From positions 412,957 through 476,956 of the forward strand of contig NZ_LMKH01000035.1 in the NCBI RefSeq assembly GCF_001421415.1: a stretch of DNA of 64,000 bases. The letters are read 5' to 3'. The notes beneath the pieces were generated by a model. The model did not search any database, was not told where the DNA came from, and was given only the letters and a program-made list of their open reading frames with translations. Shown here piece by piece: positions 16,833-25,768 of the stretch (within the stretch, counting starts at the first letter, position 1; each line of letters opens with the position of its first letter). The stretch is from Sphingomonas sp. Leaf208 (GTDB taxonomy: Bacteria; Pseudomonadota; Alphaproteobacteria; Sphingomonadales; Sphingomonadaceae). The translations under genes and the position numbers were made by a program.

Positions 16833-19580
16833 CTAAGCGGCCAGATCGATCTCTTCGCCTGCCGCCGCCGCCAGCAGGCGCCGCTCCAGCGTCCTTAACC
16901 GCGCGGGCTGGGTGATCCGATCGCCGGTCAGGTCGGTGACGTAGAAGGTATCCACGGCCCGCTCGCCATAGGTCGCGACGTGCGCCGAGTGGATCGTCAC
17001 CTTCGATTGGAACAGCGCGTTGGCGAGCTGGTTCAGCAGCGCCGGCCGATCTCGCGCATTGACCTCGACCACGGTGAACCGGTTCGAGGCCTTGTTGTCG
17101 ACCAGCGCATTCGGCACGATATCAAACGCCTCCGCACGCGTGCGCGGCAGCGGTTTCGCGACGAGACGGTCGGCAAGCTTGCCGCGGTTGGCGAGCGCGT
17201 CCTCGATCGCGGTCTTCAGGCGCGAAAGCTGCCCGGACTCGTCGAACGGCCGCCCGAACGGATCCTGCACGAGGAAGTTGTCGACGGCCATCCCGTCGCG
17301 CGTGGTATGAATGCGCGCATCAATGATGTTGCCGCCGGCGACGTGGATCGCGCCTGCGATGCGGTAGAACAACCCAGGATGATCGGCGGCGTAGATCGTC
17401 ACCAAGGTCGCGCCGCGACCGGGATAGACATGCGCGTCGATCGCGAGCTGCGCGTCGCCCGTGGTCGCCAGAAAGCGGGCGTTGTGCGCCAGAACGTCTT
17501 CGGGTTCGGCAATCCAATAGGCTTCGGGGAGCCGGTGAACGAGCGTCGCGAACGATTCCTCGCTCCAGCCTAGCGCGTCCCGCAAATGCTGCTGCTTGGC
17601 CGCGATCCGCTCGGCGCGACCCTTTTGCTTATGGCCCAACCGCAGGACTTCCTCGGCCGATTCGTAGAGGTCGCCGAGCAACTGGCGTTTCCAGCCGTTC
17701 CACACGCCCGGCCCGACCGCGCGGATGTCGACGATCGTTAGCGTGAGCAGCAGGCGGAGGCGCTCGGGGCTTTGCACCACGTCGCAGAAATCGAGGATCG
17801 TCTTGAAGTCGCTGAGGTCGCGCTTGAACGCGGTGGCGGACATCAGCAGGTGCCAGCGCACCAGCCAGGCGACGGTCTCGGTTTCGGCAGGCGTCAGGCC
17901 GAAGCGTGGGCACAAACGCTGCGCCACCTCCGCGCCGAGGATCGAATGATCGCCGCCGCGGCCTTTGGCGATGTCGTGAAGCAAGACCGCAACGTACAGC
18001 GCACGCCGCGACACGATCTGTTCGAAGATCGCACTGGCGAGCGGATGGTCCTCCTTCAGCGTGCCGTTCTCGATCCGCGCGAGCAAGCCGATCGCGCGGA
18101 TGGTGTGCTCGTCGACGGTATAGTGATGGTACATGTCGAACTGCATCTGCGCGACGACGCGCGCGAAATCGGGCACGAACCGGCCGAATACGCCCGCCTC
18201 GTTCATCCAGCGCAGCACGAGTTCGGGATCGCGGGGCGAGGCCAGCACGTCGAGGAACAGCGCGTTCGCCGTCGGGCTGTTGCGGACGTCGTCGACCAGC
18301 TTGGCATCCCGCGCGGCGGCGCGCATTGCCAGCGGGTGGATCTCGACGCCGTGCTTGTCGGCGAGCTGGAAGATCTCGATCAGGCGTTCGGGATCGGCCC
18401 GGAAGAAGTCGTCGCTCGGCAGTGCGAGCCGCCCGCGATCGAGCACGAAGCCGTTGAGCTTGCGCGGAGAGCGTCGAATCGTGGGCAACCCGAAACGCCG
18501 GCCCCGCGCCGCGAATTTCTCGTCGAGATGCGCGAGGAAGACGCCGCTGAGCGTGCCGACGGTCTTGGCCTGCAGGAAGTAGAACTGCATGAACCGCTCG
18601 ACCTTCGACTTCCCCGGTCGGTCGGAGAACCGCATCCGGTCGGCGATTTCGCGTTGCAGGTCGAACGTCAGGCGATCTTCAGCGCGGCCCGTGATGCTGT
18701 GGAGGTGGCAGCGTACCGCCTGGAAGAAATTGTCGGCGCGGTGGAATAGGCGATATTCAGCCTTGGTGAACAGCCCGACCTCGACCAGTTCGGCGGCGCG
18801 CTGGACGTCGTAGATGTATTTGCCGATCCAGAACAACGCGTGGAGATCGCGCAGGCCGCCCTTGCCCTCCTTGACGTTGGGTTCGACGACATAGCGCGTG
18901 TCGCCCATCTTCCGGTGCCGCGCGTCGCGTTCGGCGAGTTTGTCGGCGATGAAGGTGCGCGCGGTGTCCGCCTGGACCTCGGTCTTAAAGCGGTGCGACG
19001 CCTGCTCGTACAGTTCGGTATCGCCGCAGACGTAGCGTGCCTCGAGCAGCGCGGTGCGGACGGTGACGTCGCTCTTGGCCTGGCGGACCATTTCGTCGAG
19101 CGAGCGGCTGGACTGGCCGAGCTTCAGCCCGAGATCCCATAGCGCATAGAGCATCGATTCGATCACGCGCTCGGCCCAGGGCGTCTGCTTGCCGGGGGTC
19201 AGGAAGCCGATATCGACGTCCGAGTGCGGTGCCATTTCCGCGCGGCCGTAACCGCCGACCGCGATCAGCGTGAGGCGCTCGCCCGAGGTGGGATTAGGCA
19301 GGGGGTAGAGCCGCTGCGTCGTGAAATCGAACAGGATGCGGAGCAGCGCGTCGATCAGATATGCCTGCGCACTCGATGCTTCCAATCCGCGCGATGGGTG
19401 TTCGACGAGACGACGTTCGACTTCTACCCGACCTTTCTCCAGCGCTGCCTTCAGCAGCGTGGTTGCGTCGCGGCGGAGCGCGGTCGGGTCGACGCCCTCC
19501 AACGCGGCGATGGTTTCGGCGACGGCGCGGCGATCGATGATCGTGCGACGGTTGGGGAGGTGATCGAAGCGGCCGGACAT
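16833..19580 (-). CDS. glnD: [protein-PII] uridylyltransferase / uridylyl-removing enzyme
   Basis: A 915-residue bifunctional nitrogen sensor that uridylylates PII when glutamine is low and removes UMP when it is high. Nucleotidyltransferase motif VGGYGRAEMAPHSDVDIGF is at about 108-126. The HD hydrolase motif LLHDIAKGRGGDHS is at about 533-546. Two C-terminal ACT domains start near 715 (VTIYAADHPGLFYRI) and 825 (VVEVNARDRPALLNQL). The start at 19580 gives MSGRFDHLPN; a longer reading runs into the hom promoter and is unlikely. It is divergent from hom across 91 bases. Confidence 0.96.
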   Translation of the reverse strand: MSGRFDHLPNRRTIIDRRAVAETIAALEGVDPTALRRDATTLLKAALEKGRVEVERRLVEHPSRGLEASSAQAYLIDALLRILFDFTTQRLYPLPNPTSGERLTLIAVGGYGRAEMAPHSDVDIGFLTPGKQTPWAERVIESMLYALWDLGLKLGQSSRSLDEMVRQAKSDVTVRTALLEARYVCGDTELYEQASHRFKTEVQADTARTFIADKLAERDARHRKMGDTRYVVEPNVKEGKGGLRDLHALFWIGKYIYDVQRAAELVEVGLFTKAEYRLFHRADNFFQAVRCHLHSITGRAEDRLTFDLQREIADRMRFSDRPGKSKVERFMQFYFLQAKTVGTLSGVFLAHLDEKFAARGRRFGLPTIRRSPRKLNGFVLDRGRLALPSDDFFRADPERLIEIFQLADKHGVEIHPLAMRAAARDAKLVDDVRNSPTANALFLDVLASPRDPELVLRWMNEAGVFGRFVPDFARVVAQMQFDMYHHYTVDEHTIRAIGLLARIENGTLKEDHPLASAIFEQIVSRRALYVAVLLHDIAKGRGGDHSILGAEVAQRLCPRFGLTPAETETVAWLVRWHLLMSATAFKRDLSDFKTILDFCDVVQSPERLRLLLTLTIVDIRAVGPGVWNGWKRQLLGDLYESAEEVLRLGHKQKGRAERIAAKQQHLRDALGWSEESFATLVHRLPEAYWIAEPEDVLAHNARFLATTGDAQLAIDAHVYPGRGATLVTIYAADHPGLFYRIAGAIHVAGGNIIDARIHTTRDGMAVDNFLVQDPFGRPFDESGQLSRLKTAIEDALANRGKLADRLVAKPLPRTRAEAFDIVPNALVDNKASNRFTVVEVNARDRPALLNQLANALFQSKVTIHSAHVATYGERAVDTFYVTDLTGDRITQPARLRTLERRLLAAAAGEEIDLAA

Positions 19581-19671
19581 GACGCTCAGATAGGGGCACC
19601 TGGAACGTGCGTCATCAGGATTGCGCAAAACGTCCGCGAAACGTAACCGGACGCGCGAGTGGAGGACGAAA

Positions 19672-20961
19672 ATGAGCGAACCATTGCGCGTGGCCCTTGC
19701 GGGCCTGGGGACCGTTGGCGGCGGGGTTATCCGATTGCTGGATGCGAACCGCGAGTTAATCGCGCGGCGGGCCGGGCGCGAGATCGAGATCGTCGCGGTC
19801 TCCGCGCGTGATCGCGGCAAGGATCGCGGCGTCGATCTGTCGCGGTTCGCGTGGGTCGACGACACGACCGCGCTGGCGAAACAGCCGGGGGCGGACGTCG
19901 TGGTCGAGTTGATCGGGGGTTCCGATGGTCCGGCGCTGACGCTCGCGCGGAGCACGCTGGGGGCGGGGCGGAGTTTCGTCACCGCGAACAAGGCGATGAT
20001 CGCGCATCACGGGCTCGAACTCGCGCAGGCAGCCGAAGGGGCAGGTGTCGCGCTGAAATTCGAGGCGGCTGTCGCGGGCGGCATCCCGGTCATCAAGGGG
20101 CTGCGGGAAGGTGCTGCGGCGAACGAGATCGCGCGCGTTTATGGGATCCTGAACGGTACCTGCAATTTCATCCTCTCGAAGATGGAATCGGAAGGGCGCG
20201 ATTTCGCCGAGGTTCTCGCCGAGGCGCAGGCGCTGGGGTTTGCGGAATCCGATCCGAGCTTCGACATCGACGGCGTCGATGCGGCGCACAAGCTGTCGAT
20301 CCTGGCGGCGGTCGCGTTCGGGACGCAGCCGGCGTTCGACGACGTTGCGATCAGCGGTATCCGGCATCTGTTGGGTGCGGACATCGCCGAGGCGGCGGCT
20401 TTGGGATATCGCGTGCGGCTGCTCGGGTTGGCGGAAGCGGGCGCGGACGGACTGTTCCAGCGCGTCCATCCGCATCTGGTGCCGATCGATCACCCGTTGG
20501 CGCACGTTACCGGCTCGCTCAACGCGGTCGTGGCGGAGGGTAATTTCGTCGGTCGCCTGTTGTTCCAGGGTGCGGGGGCGGGCGATGGTCCGACCGCGAG
20601 CGCGGTGGTCGCCGACCTGATCGACATCGCGCGCGGCGAGTTCGGCCCGCCGTTCGCGATGCCGGTCGTCTCGCTTACGGCGGCACCCAAGGCGGACAGC
20701 GGCGAGCGGCGGGGGCGTGCGTATCTGCGCTTCACCGTGGCGGATCGGGTCGGGGTGCTGGCGGAGATCGCTGCAGCGATGCGGGACGCGGGCGTCTCGA
20801 TCGAGAGCCTGATCCAGCGCGGGGCGATTGCGGACGGCAGCGTTCTCGTCGCGATCGTGACGCACGAGAGCCCGGAACGCTCGATCGCGCAGGCGCTGGA
20901 GAAGCTGCGGGGATCGCAGAGTCTCGTGGGGCAGCCGATGTGGATGCATATTCTGGATTGA
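19672..20961 (+). CDS. hom: homoserine dehydrogenase
   Basis: A 429-residue NAD(P)H-dependent enzyme converting aspartate semialdehyde to homoserine for Thr and Met synthesis. The Rossmann motif is GLGTVGGGV near residue 11. VTANKAMIAHHG and GGIPVIKGLREG follow, with the catalytic region GILNGTCNFILS and DPSFDIDGVDAAHK. A C-terminal ACT domain (LRFTVADRVGVLAEIAAAM, about 345 on) suggests threonine feedback. GGAGG lies six bases before the ATG at 19672. Confidence 0.97.
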   Translation: MSEPLRVALAGLGTVGGGVIRLLDANRELIARRAGREIEIVAVSARDRGKDRGVDLSRFAWVDDTTALAKQPGADVVVELIGGSDGPALTLARSTLGAGRSFVTANKAMIAHHGLELAQAAEGAGVALKFEAAVAGGIPVIKGLREGAAANEIARVYGILNGTCNFILSKMESEGRDFAEVLAEAQALGFAESDPSFDIDGVDAAHKLSILAAVAFGTQPAFDDVAISGIRHLLGADIAEAAALGYRVRLLGLAEAGADGLFQRVHPHLVPIDHPLAHVTGSLNAVVAEGNFVGRLLFQGAGAGDGPTASAVVADLIDIARGEFGPPFAMPVVSLTAAPKADSGERRGRAYLRFTVADRVGVLAEIAAAMRDAGVSIESLIQRGAIADGSVLVAIVTHESPERSIAQALEKLRGSQSLVGQPMWMHILD

Positions 20962-21005
20962 GGCGAGAGCGACCGGTAATGACTGCCACACCCGTCTAAA
21001 GGCTA

Positions 21006-21108
21006 CCACCCCGGCGGAGGCCGGGGCCCAGTTGGAAAGGTCGCAGTAAGGACGCGCGCGCCTCGTTAGCGCCGTCTCCCAACTGGGCCCCGGCCTTCGC
21101 CGGGGTGG
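21006..21108. repeat. family B inverted-repeat element (MITE-like)
   Basis: Terminal arms of about 29 bases (starting CCACCCCGGC and ending GCCGGGGTGG) flank a core of about 45 bases that begins AAAGGTCGCAGTAA. Other copies are at 29132-29235, 45202-45305 and 56320-56426. With the family A copy 25 bases on, it fills the 327-base gap after hom. Confidence 0.88.
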
Positions 21109-21133
21109 AGGACAGCGAGGCAACCACCTCCCT

Positions 21134-21186
21134 GTTCTCCCGCGAAGGCGGGAGTCCAGACTGGGGCCCCGCCTTCGCGGGGAAAC
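21134..21186. repeat. family A 53-bp palindromic element
   Basis: Same length and arm sequence as the copies at 2097, 45363 and 59017. It lies 25 bases from a family B copy, as also happens at 45202-45415. The remaining bases to 21288 hold nothing recognisable. Confidence 0.88.
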
Positions 21187-21288
21187 ATCGGCCGGGCGAT
21201 TACGGCGAAGCGTGTTGAGAAGACTTAGTTCACCGACTCCATCCAGCATGTCGATACGCGCTTGAATGGTACGGCTTCTGCCTGCCGC

Positions 21289-21717
21289 CTAATTCACCGT
21301 GCCGACGGGGCCGTCGAGATCGATCGGCATGCGGTCGCGCTTGTCGGGTTTCTTGGCGAGGGCGCTCTTGATCAACCCTACCGCGGCTTTCGCGATCGGG
21401 GCGATTGGTGGGCCGAAGCCGACCTGGCATCCTCCCTGTCGCGCTGCACATGGTGTATCCGACAATTCCAAAGCGCGGACGGCGCTGAGGTTGGGGTTGG
21501 AGGCAACCGCGTGATCGGACGGGCCGCGATCGTCGCGCATCGGCAGGCGGGGCGTGGTCGTCGCGGATTTGCCGCAGACGACGACCTCGTTCCCGTTCCG
21601 CGTCTGCGTCGCGCACGGGTCGACCAGGATCGAGAAGCGCTCCGGCACTGGCGGCGCCGCAGGCGCAACGGTGGTGGCGGACGCCTGGAGGAGCGCGGAC
21701 AGGATTATGGCGAACAT
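21289..21717 (-). CDS. secreted protein of the 'IVVC' family, function unknown
   Basis: A 142-residue protein with an N-terminal signal-like segment (MFAIILSALLQASATT). It has the Cys-spacer-NEVVVCGK motif at about 34-49, followed by PRLPMRDD, the same layout as the genes at 1737 and 21728. A second Cys pair (TPCAARQGGCQVGFG) near 90-100 is unique to this copy. The C-terminal Lys-rich helix is of unknown role. AAGGA lies nine bases before the ATG. It is separated by ten bases from its upstream paralogue, so the two are likely tandem duplicates in one operon. Confidence 0.68.
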   Translation of the reverse strand: MFAIILSALLQASATTVAPAAPPVPERFSILVDPCATQTRNGNEVVVCGKSATTTPRLPMRDDRGPSDHAVASNPNLSAVRALELSDTPCAARQGGCQVGFGPPIAPIAKAAVGLIKSALAKKPDKRDRMPIDLDGPVGTVN

Positions 21718-21727
21718 GATCAGGTCC

Positions 21728-22063
21728 TTACGGTGCGGGCTTGCGGAACGACGTGCCGCCTTCGCCGCCGACCGTCATGGTGACGCCTGCCATCCCGCCG
21801 CCAACCTGGAACGGGCTGAGATCGGCGAGCGGGGAGGTGCGATTGAGCAGGCGGGTACGCTCGTTGCGGACGCTCTCGTGCTTTGGGTCGCCCGCTTCAT
21901 GGACCACGAGCGGCACGCGGAACCGATCGGCGGTGCGCATACCGCAGACGGTAATGTCGGTCTCGTCCGCGCTCTGGATACAGGGTTGCTCGGCCGCCAT
22001 TCGGGCCTTGGCAGTTGCCATCAGCGGGTCTTCGATCAGTATCGACAGCAGCATCGCGAGCAT
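21728..22063 (-). CDS. small protein of the 'IVVC' family, function unknown
   Basis: A 111-residue protein. The N-terminus (MLAMLLSILIEDPLMA) is hydrophobic but lacks a clean cleavage site. The family motif is CIQSADETDITVCGMRTADRFRVP at about 27-50: Cys, spacer, D-I-T-V-C-G, then R-V-P. The C-terminal half is Gly-rich and shows no known domain. GGGAGG stands about seven bases before the ATG at 22063, supporting this start over an upstream extension. It follows the CoA-binding protein gene by 55 bases. Confidence 0.65.
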   Translation of the reverse strand: MLAMLLSILIEDPLMATAKARMAAEQPCIQSADETDITVCGMRTADRFRVPLVVHEAGDPKHESVRNERTRLLNRTSPLADLSPFQVGGGMAGVTMTVGGEGGTSFRKPAP

Positions 22064-22118
22064 CGGTGCCTCCCGCACAGACACGCAGACTGGCCGCGTT
22101 CGCCGGGGAGGGCAAGCG

Positions 22119-22550
22119 TCATTGCTCGATCTTGGCAACTCCGAGCCGGGGAATGTCGATCGCCGGGCAGCGGTCCATCACGACTTGGAGGCCGGCGGCT
22201 TCGGCGCGTGCCGCGGCCTCTTCGTTGACCACGCCGAGCTGCATCCAGACGGCCTTCGCACCTGCTGCAATCGCCTGATCGACCGCTTCGCCAGCAGCCG
22301 CCGAGTTGCGGAAGATGTCGACGATGTCGATCGGGTCGCCGAGTTGCGACAGGTCTCGGAAAACGAACTCCCCATGGACATGCTCGCCGGTAATCTGCGG
22401 ATTGACCGGGATCACGCGGTAGCCATGCGCCTGCAGTTTGGCCATCACGCCGTAGGAAGGACGATCGGGACGGTCGGAGGCGCCGATCATCGCGATCGTG
22501 CGCGCGTTTTCGAGCAGCGTCTTGATATCGGCACCGGCGGTCAACGGCAT
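22119..22550 (-). CDS. CoA-binding domain protein (YccU type)
   Basis: A 143-residue single-domain Rossmann protein. IAMIGASDRPDRPSYGVMAKL near residues 19-39 is the nucleotide-binding turn. VIPVNPQITGE and the VWMQLGVVNEEAAARAEAAG helix complete the CoA-binding fold seen in succinyl-CoA synthetase alpha subunits. Stand-alone proteins of this family have no firmly assigned reaction. It lies 98 bases downstream of mrp on the same strand. Confidence 0.85.
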   Translation of the reverse strand: MPLTAGADIKTLLENARTIAMIGASDRPDRPSYGVMAKLQAHGYRVIPVNPQITGEHVHGEFVFRDLSQLGDPIDIVDIFRNSAAAGEAVDQAIAAGAKAVWMQLGVVNEEAAARAEAAGLQVVMDRCPAIDIPRLGVAKIEQ

Positions 22551-22648
22551 CGATGCCTCCTGCGAGAATAAACCTGGTCCGCTCGTACCGCGACTCTACG
22601 CGTCGGGTACGACCGGTAATCAGACAACGTGGATCAGGCCTGCGGGTT

Positions 22649-23599
22649 TCACAGTTTTCCGAGCCATGCGACGACCTGAGCTGCGATCGGCATGAAAATC
22701 ATATCGTCCGGGTTCGAGGCGGGTGGCGTGCCGGCATCGGACGCGGTGCGAATCGAGATCGTCAGCGGGACGCGGCCGAGGAACGGGATGCCGAGTTCTC
22801 GCGCCGCCGCCTCTGCGCCACCATTGCCGAACGGGTCCGACGCCTCGCCGCAATGCGGGCAGATATAGCCGGCCATGTTCTCGACGAGGCCGATGATCGG
22901 GATGCCGGCCTTCTCGAACAGGTCGATCGCGCGACGCGCATCGATCAGCGCGAGATCCTGCGGGGTCGAGACGATCACCGCGCCCGCCGGCCGGTATTTC
23001 TGGACCATCGTCAGCTGGACGTCGCCGGTGCCGGGCGGGAGGTCCAGCACCAGCGTATCGGTCACGCCCCAGTCCGCCTCGACCAACTGGCCGAGCGCGC
23101 CCGCCGCCATCGGCCCGCGCCACGCGATCGCCTTGCCCGGCTCGACGAGCTGGCCCATCGACAATAGCGGCACACCATACGGGGTAGGGACGGGGTCGAG
23201 GACCTTGTCCTTGGCGGTCGGGCGGATGCCCTCGACGTTCATCAGCCGGGGCTGCGACGGGCCGTAAATATCGGCGTCGACGAGCCCGACGCGGCGCCCC
23301 GCACGCGACATTGCGATGGCGAGATTGGCGGCGAGCGTGGATTTGCCTACGCCGCCCTTGCCGCTGGCGACCGCGATGAGCCTTCGCGTGGAGCGTTCGG
23401 CTGTTACGGCGATCCGTACTTCGGAGATGCCGGGCTGGGTCGCGGCCATCCGCACGGTCGCCTCCAGCGCATCGCGCGCTTGCGGGTCGAGCCCGGTTGC
23501 GTCGATGATGATGCTTGCTCGGGTTCCCTCTAGCCGGACGGTCGCCCGCTTGCCCGCTACCGCAGCAACCGCCGCCTTTACGCCTTCGATGTCGATCAT
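22649..23599 (-). CDS. Mrp/NBP35-type iron-sulfur carrier ATPase (ApbC)
   Basis: A 316-residue cytoplasmic P-loop ATPase that carries or loads Fe-S clusters. An N-terminal DUF59/MIP18-like domain (1-85) precedes the deviant Walker A SGKGGVGKS at about 98-106, then VDADIYGPSQP and DLPPGTGD. The paired cysteines are in YICPHCGE at about 246-253, the cluster site at the dimer interface. The gene diverges from hflK across 70 bases. Confidence 0.93.
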   Translation of the reverse strand: MIDIEGVKAAVAAVAGKRATVRLEGTRASIIIDATGLDPQARDALEATVRMAATQPGISEVRIAVTAERSTRRLIAVASGKGGVGKSTLAANLAIAMSRAGRRVGLVDADIYGPSQPRLMNVEGIRPTAKDKVLDPVPTPYGVPLLSMGQLVEPGKAIAWRGPMAAGALGQLVEADWGVTDTLVLDLPPGTGDVQLTMVQKYRPAGAVIVSTPQDLALIDARRAIDLFEKAGIPIIGLVENMAGYICPHCGEASDPFGNGGAEAAARELGIPFLGRVPLTISIRTASDAGTPPASNPDDMIFMPIAAQVVAWLGKL

Positions 23600-23669
23600 C
23601 CGCGCCAGATAGGACCGCTAAGGCCGCTTGGCACTGTTTTTCCGCCAGCGCACACCTATAAAGGTTGGT

Positions 23670-24803
23670 ATGACGATCTTCTCGCGCTGGTTCCGGCGCC
23701 CCGATATCCTCGCCACCGAAACACCGAAAGGCCCTTGGGGCGGCTCGGGCGACGACGGTAACAGCGGCCCGCGTAATCCCTGGGCGCAACCTCCAGGTGG
23801 CCGCAAGCCTGCCGCCAAGCCGACCGCGCTCGACGAGTTCCTGCGTAAAGCGCGCGGCTCGGGCGGCGGCGGTGGCGGCACGGGCGGCTTCGGCGGCCTG
23901 CCCTCGGGCGCTAACGCCCGCGCACTCTGGGCGATCGGCGTCGCGATCATCGCGGTCGTCTGGATCCTGTTCACCTCGGTCCACCAGATCGGCCCGCAGC
24001 AGCGCGGCGTCGTCACCTATTTCGGCAAATACGCCGGTACGCTCGATCCGGGCGTTCGCCTGACGATGCCCGCGCCGATCGCCGACGTGACGGTGGTCGA
24101 CGTGCAGAAGATCCGTACCGACAATTTTCCCGTCGGTGACGGCGAGAACCTGACGCTGACGGGCGACCAGAACATCATCGACCTGGCGTATTCGGTCCGT
24201 TGGGACATCTCGGATCCTCGCGATTACGTGTTCCAGCTCGCCGAGCCAAACGACACCGTCCGCGCCGCCGCCGAGAGCGCGATGCGCGCGGTGGTCGCGA
24301 CGACGACCCTCGATCAGGCGATCGGCACCGGCCGCACGGTCATCGAACAGCGCGTCGCCGATCTCACCCAGCAGATCCTCAACGACTATAAGTCCGGCGT
24401 CCGTATCCAGGGTGTCGCGATCAAGCAGGCCGCCGCGCCTGCCCGGATCGTCGAGGACTTCAACGCCGTCACCGCCGCGCAACAGGAGGCGATCGCCAAC
24501 CTCAACCAGTCGCGCTCCTACGCGCAACAGGTCGTGGCCCGCGCGCAAGGCGAGGCCGCATCGTTCGACAAGGTATATGAGCAGTATAAGCTTGCGCCGG
24601 AAGTGACGCGTCGCCGCATGTATTACGAGACGATGGAGGCGGTGCTCGCCAAGAGCGACAAGACGATCGTCGAGACGCCGGGCGGGGTGGTGCCGTATCT
24701 GCCGCTTTCGAATGCCAAGCGCCTGCCGAACCCCGAGGCTGTCCAGTCGACACCAGCGCCTGCCGCGGCAGCGGCTGCCCCCCAGCCTGGAGCTGCCCAG
24801 TGA
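23670..24803 (+). CDS. hflK: FtsH protease modulator HflK
   Basis: A 377-residue inner-membrane SPFH/band-7 protein. The cytoplasmic N-terminus is Gly/Pro-rich (GSGGGGGGTGGFGG around 63-76). The membrane segment is about 85-104 (LWAIGVAIIAVVWILFTSV). The periplasmic SPFH domain follows, with RGVVTYFGKYAGTLDPG and the long AAQQEAIANLNQS helix, then a C-terminal Pro/Ala-rich tail. HflK and HflC form a cage around FtsH. The ATG at 23670 is chosen because an upstream extension would be unrelated to the family. The stop overlaps the hflC GTG. Confidence 0.95.
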   Translation: MTIFSRWFRRPDILATETPKGPWGGSGDDGNSGPRNPWAQPPGGRKPAAKPTALDEFLRKARGSGGGGGGTGGFGGLPSGANARALWAIGVAIIAVVWILFTSVHQIGPQQRGVVTYFGKYAGTLDPGVRLTMPAPIADVTVVDVQKIRTDNFPVGDGENLTLTGDQNIIDLAYSVRWDISDPRDYVFQLAEPNDTVRAAAESAMRAVVATTTLDQAIGTGRTVIEQRVADLTQQILNDYKSGVRIQGVAIKQAAAPARIVEDFNAVTAAQQEAIANLNQSRSYAQQVVARAQGEAASFDKVYEQYKLAPEVTRRRMYYETMEAVLAKSDKTIVETPGGVVPYLPLSNAKRLPNPEAVQSTPAPAAAAAAPQPGAAQ

Positions 24804-25666
24804 ACGCCGTGAGTTTTCGTAACCCGATCGTCGCAGGGATTATCGCGCTACTGCTCGTGATCCTCGCCGCATCGACGTTCGCGATCGTCCCCGAGACCAA
24901 GCAGGCGGTGATCCTGCGCTTCGGCCAGCCGATCCGCACCGTCAACGCATGGCAGCCCAATACGCCGTTCGGCCAGACCGGCGCGGGCTTGATCGCCCGC
25001 ATTCCGTTCGTCGACCGGATCGTCTGGATTGACAAGCGTGTCCAGGACCTGGAGTTGGACAACACGCTGGTGCTGTCGACCGACCAGCTTCGCCTCGAGG
25101 TCGATGCGTACGCGCGCTACCGGATCGTCGATCCGCGCAAGATGCGTAACGCAGTCGGCAGCGAGGACCGGATTCCCGATCAGCTTCGCCCGATCCTCGG
25201 CTCGGCACTGCGCAACGAACTCGGCAAGCGGCGCTTCGTTGAATTGCTGAGCCCGGAGCGTTCCGAGCTGATGGACAATATCCAGAAGGGTCTCCAGCGC
25301 GTCGCCAGCCAGTACGGCGTCGAGATCGTCGACGTCCGTATCAAGCAGGCGAATCTTCCCGTCGGCCTGCCACTCGAAAGCGCGCTCAAGCGCATGTCGA
25401 GCGCGCGTCAGCAGGAGGCGATCACGATCCGTGCCGAAGGCCAGAAGCAGGCACAGATCGTTCGTGCGCAGGCGGATGCGGATTCGGCGAAGATCTACGC
25501 CGAGAGCTTTGGCAAGGACGCCGATTTCTACGATTTCTACCGCGCAATGCAGTCGTACCGGCACACGTTCGGTGCCGACGGTGGCCCGGCACCGGAAGGA
25601 TCGACCTCGATCATTCTGTCGCCGAACAATAGTTACCTGAGGGAATTCGAGGGCCGCGGGCGTTGA
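24800..25666 (+). CDS. hflC: FtsH protease modulator HflC
   Basis: A 288-residue partner of HflK. It has a single N-terminal membrane segment (about 9-29, PIVAGIIALLLVILAAS). The SPFH domain contains ETKQAVILRFGQPIRTV, LSTDQLRLEVDAYARYRI and the ERSELM/VDVRIKQANLP region. The tail has the AEGQKQAQIVRAQADADS coiled-coil helix. Translation begins at GTG 24800, inside the hflK stop (GTGA), giving tight coupling. degP follows after about 100 bases. Confidence 0.95.
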   Translation: MNAVSFRNPIVAGIIALLLVILAASTFAIVPETKQAVILRFGQPIRTVNAWQPNTPFGQTGAGLIARIPFVDRIVWIDKRVQDLELDNTLVLSTDQLRLEVDAYARYRIVDPRKMRNAVGSEDRIPDQLRPILGSALRNELGKRRFVELLSPERSELMDNIQKGLQRVASQYGVEIVDVRIKQANLPVGLPLESALKRMSSARQQEAITIRAEGQKQAQIVRAQADADSAKIYAESFGKDADFYDFYRAMQSYRHTFGADGGPAPEGSTSIILSPNNSYLREFEGRGR

Positions 25667-25768
25667 GCCTGCGGAACCTTTGAACCCCTGTTCATATTCA
25701 AGCATCATTCAGGACGGCGTCCCTACGGGGTACCTGTTTCGATTGATGAAACGAGAGGACAACATCTA

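Noticed and set aside
22620..24548. A 642-codon open frame spanning mrp and hflK on the minus strand
   Set aside because: It crosses two well-supported genes on both strands and has no domain.
25673..25702. Sigma-E-like promoter (GGAAC ... TCAAG) before degP
   Set aside because: The boxes are about 20 bases apart where about 18 would be expected by my count, and a single weak match is not enough.
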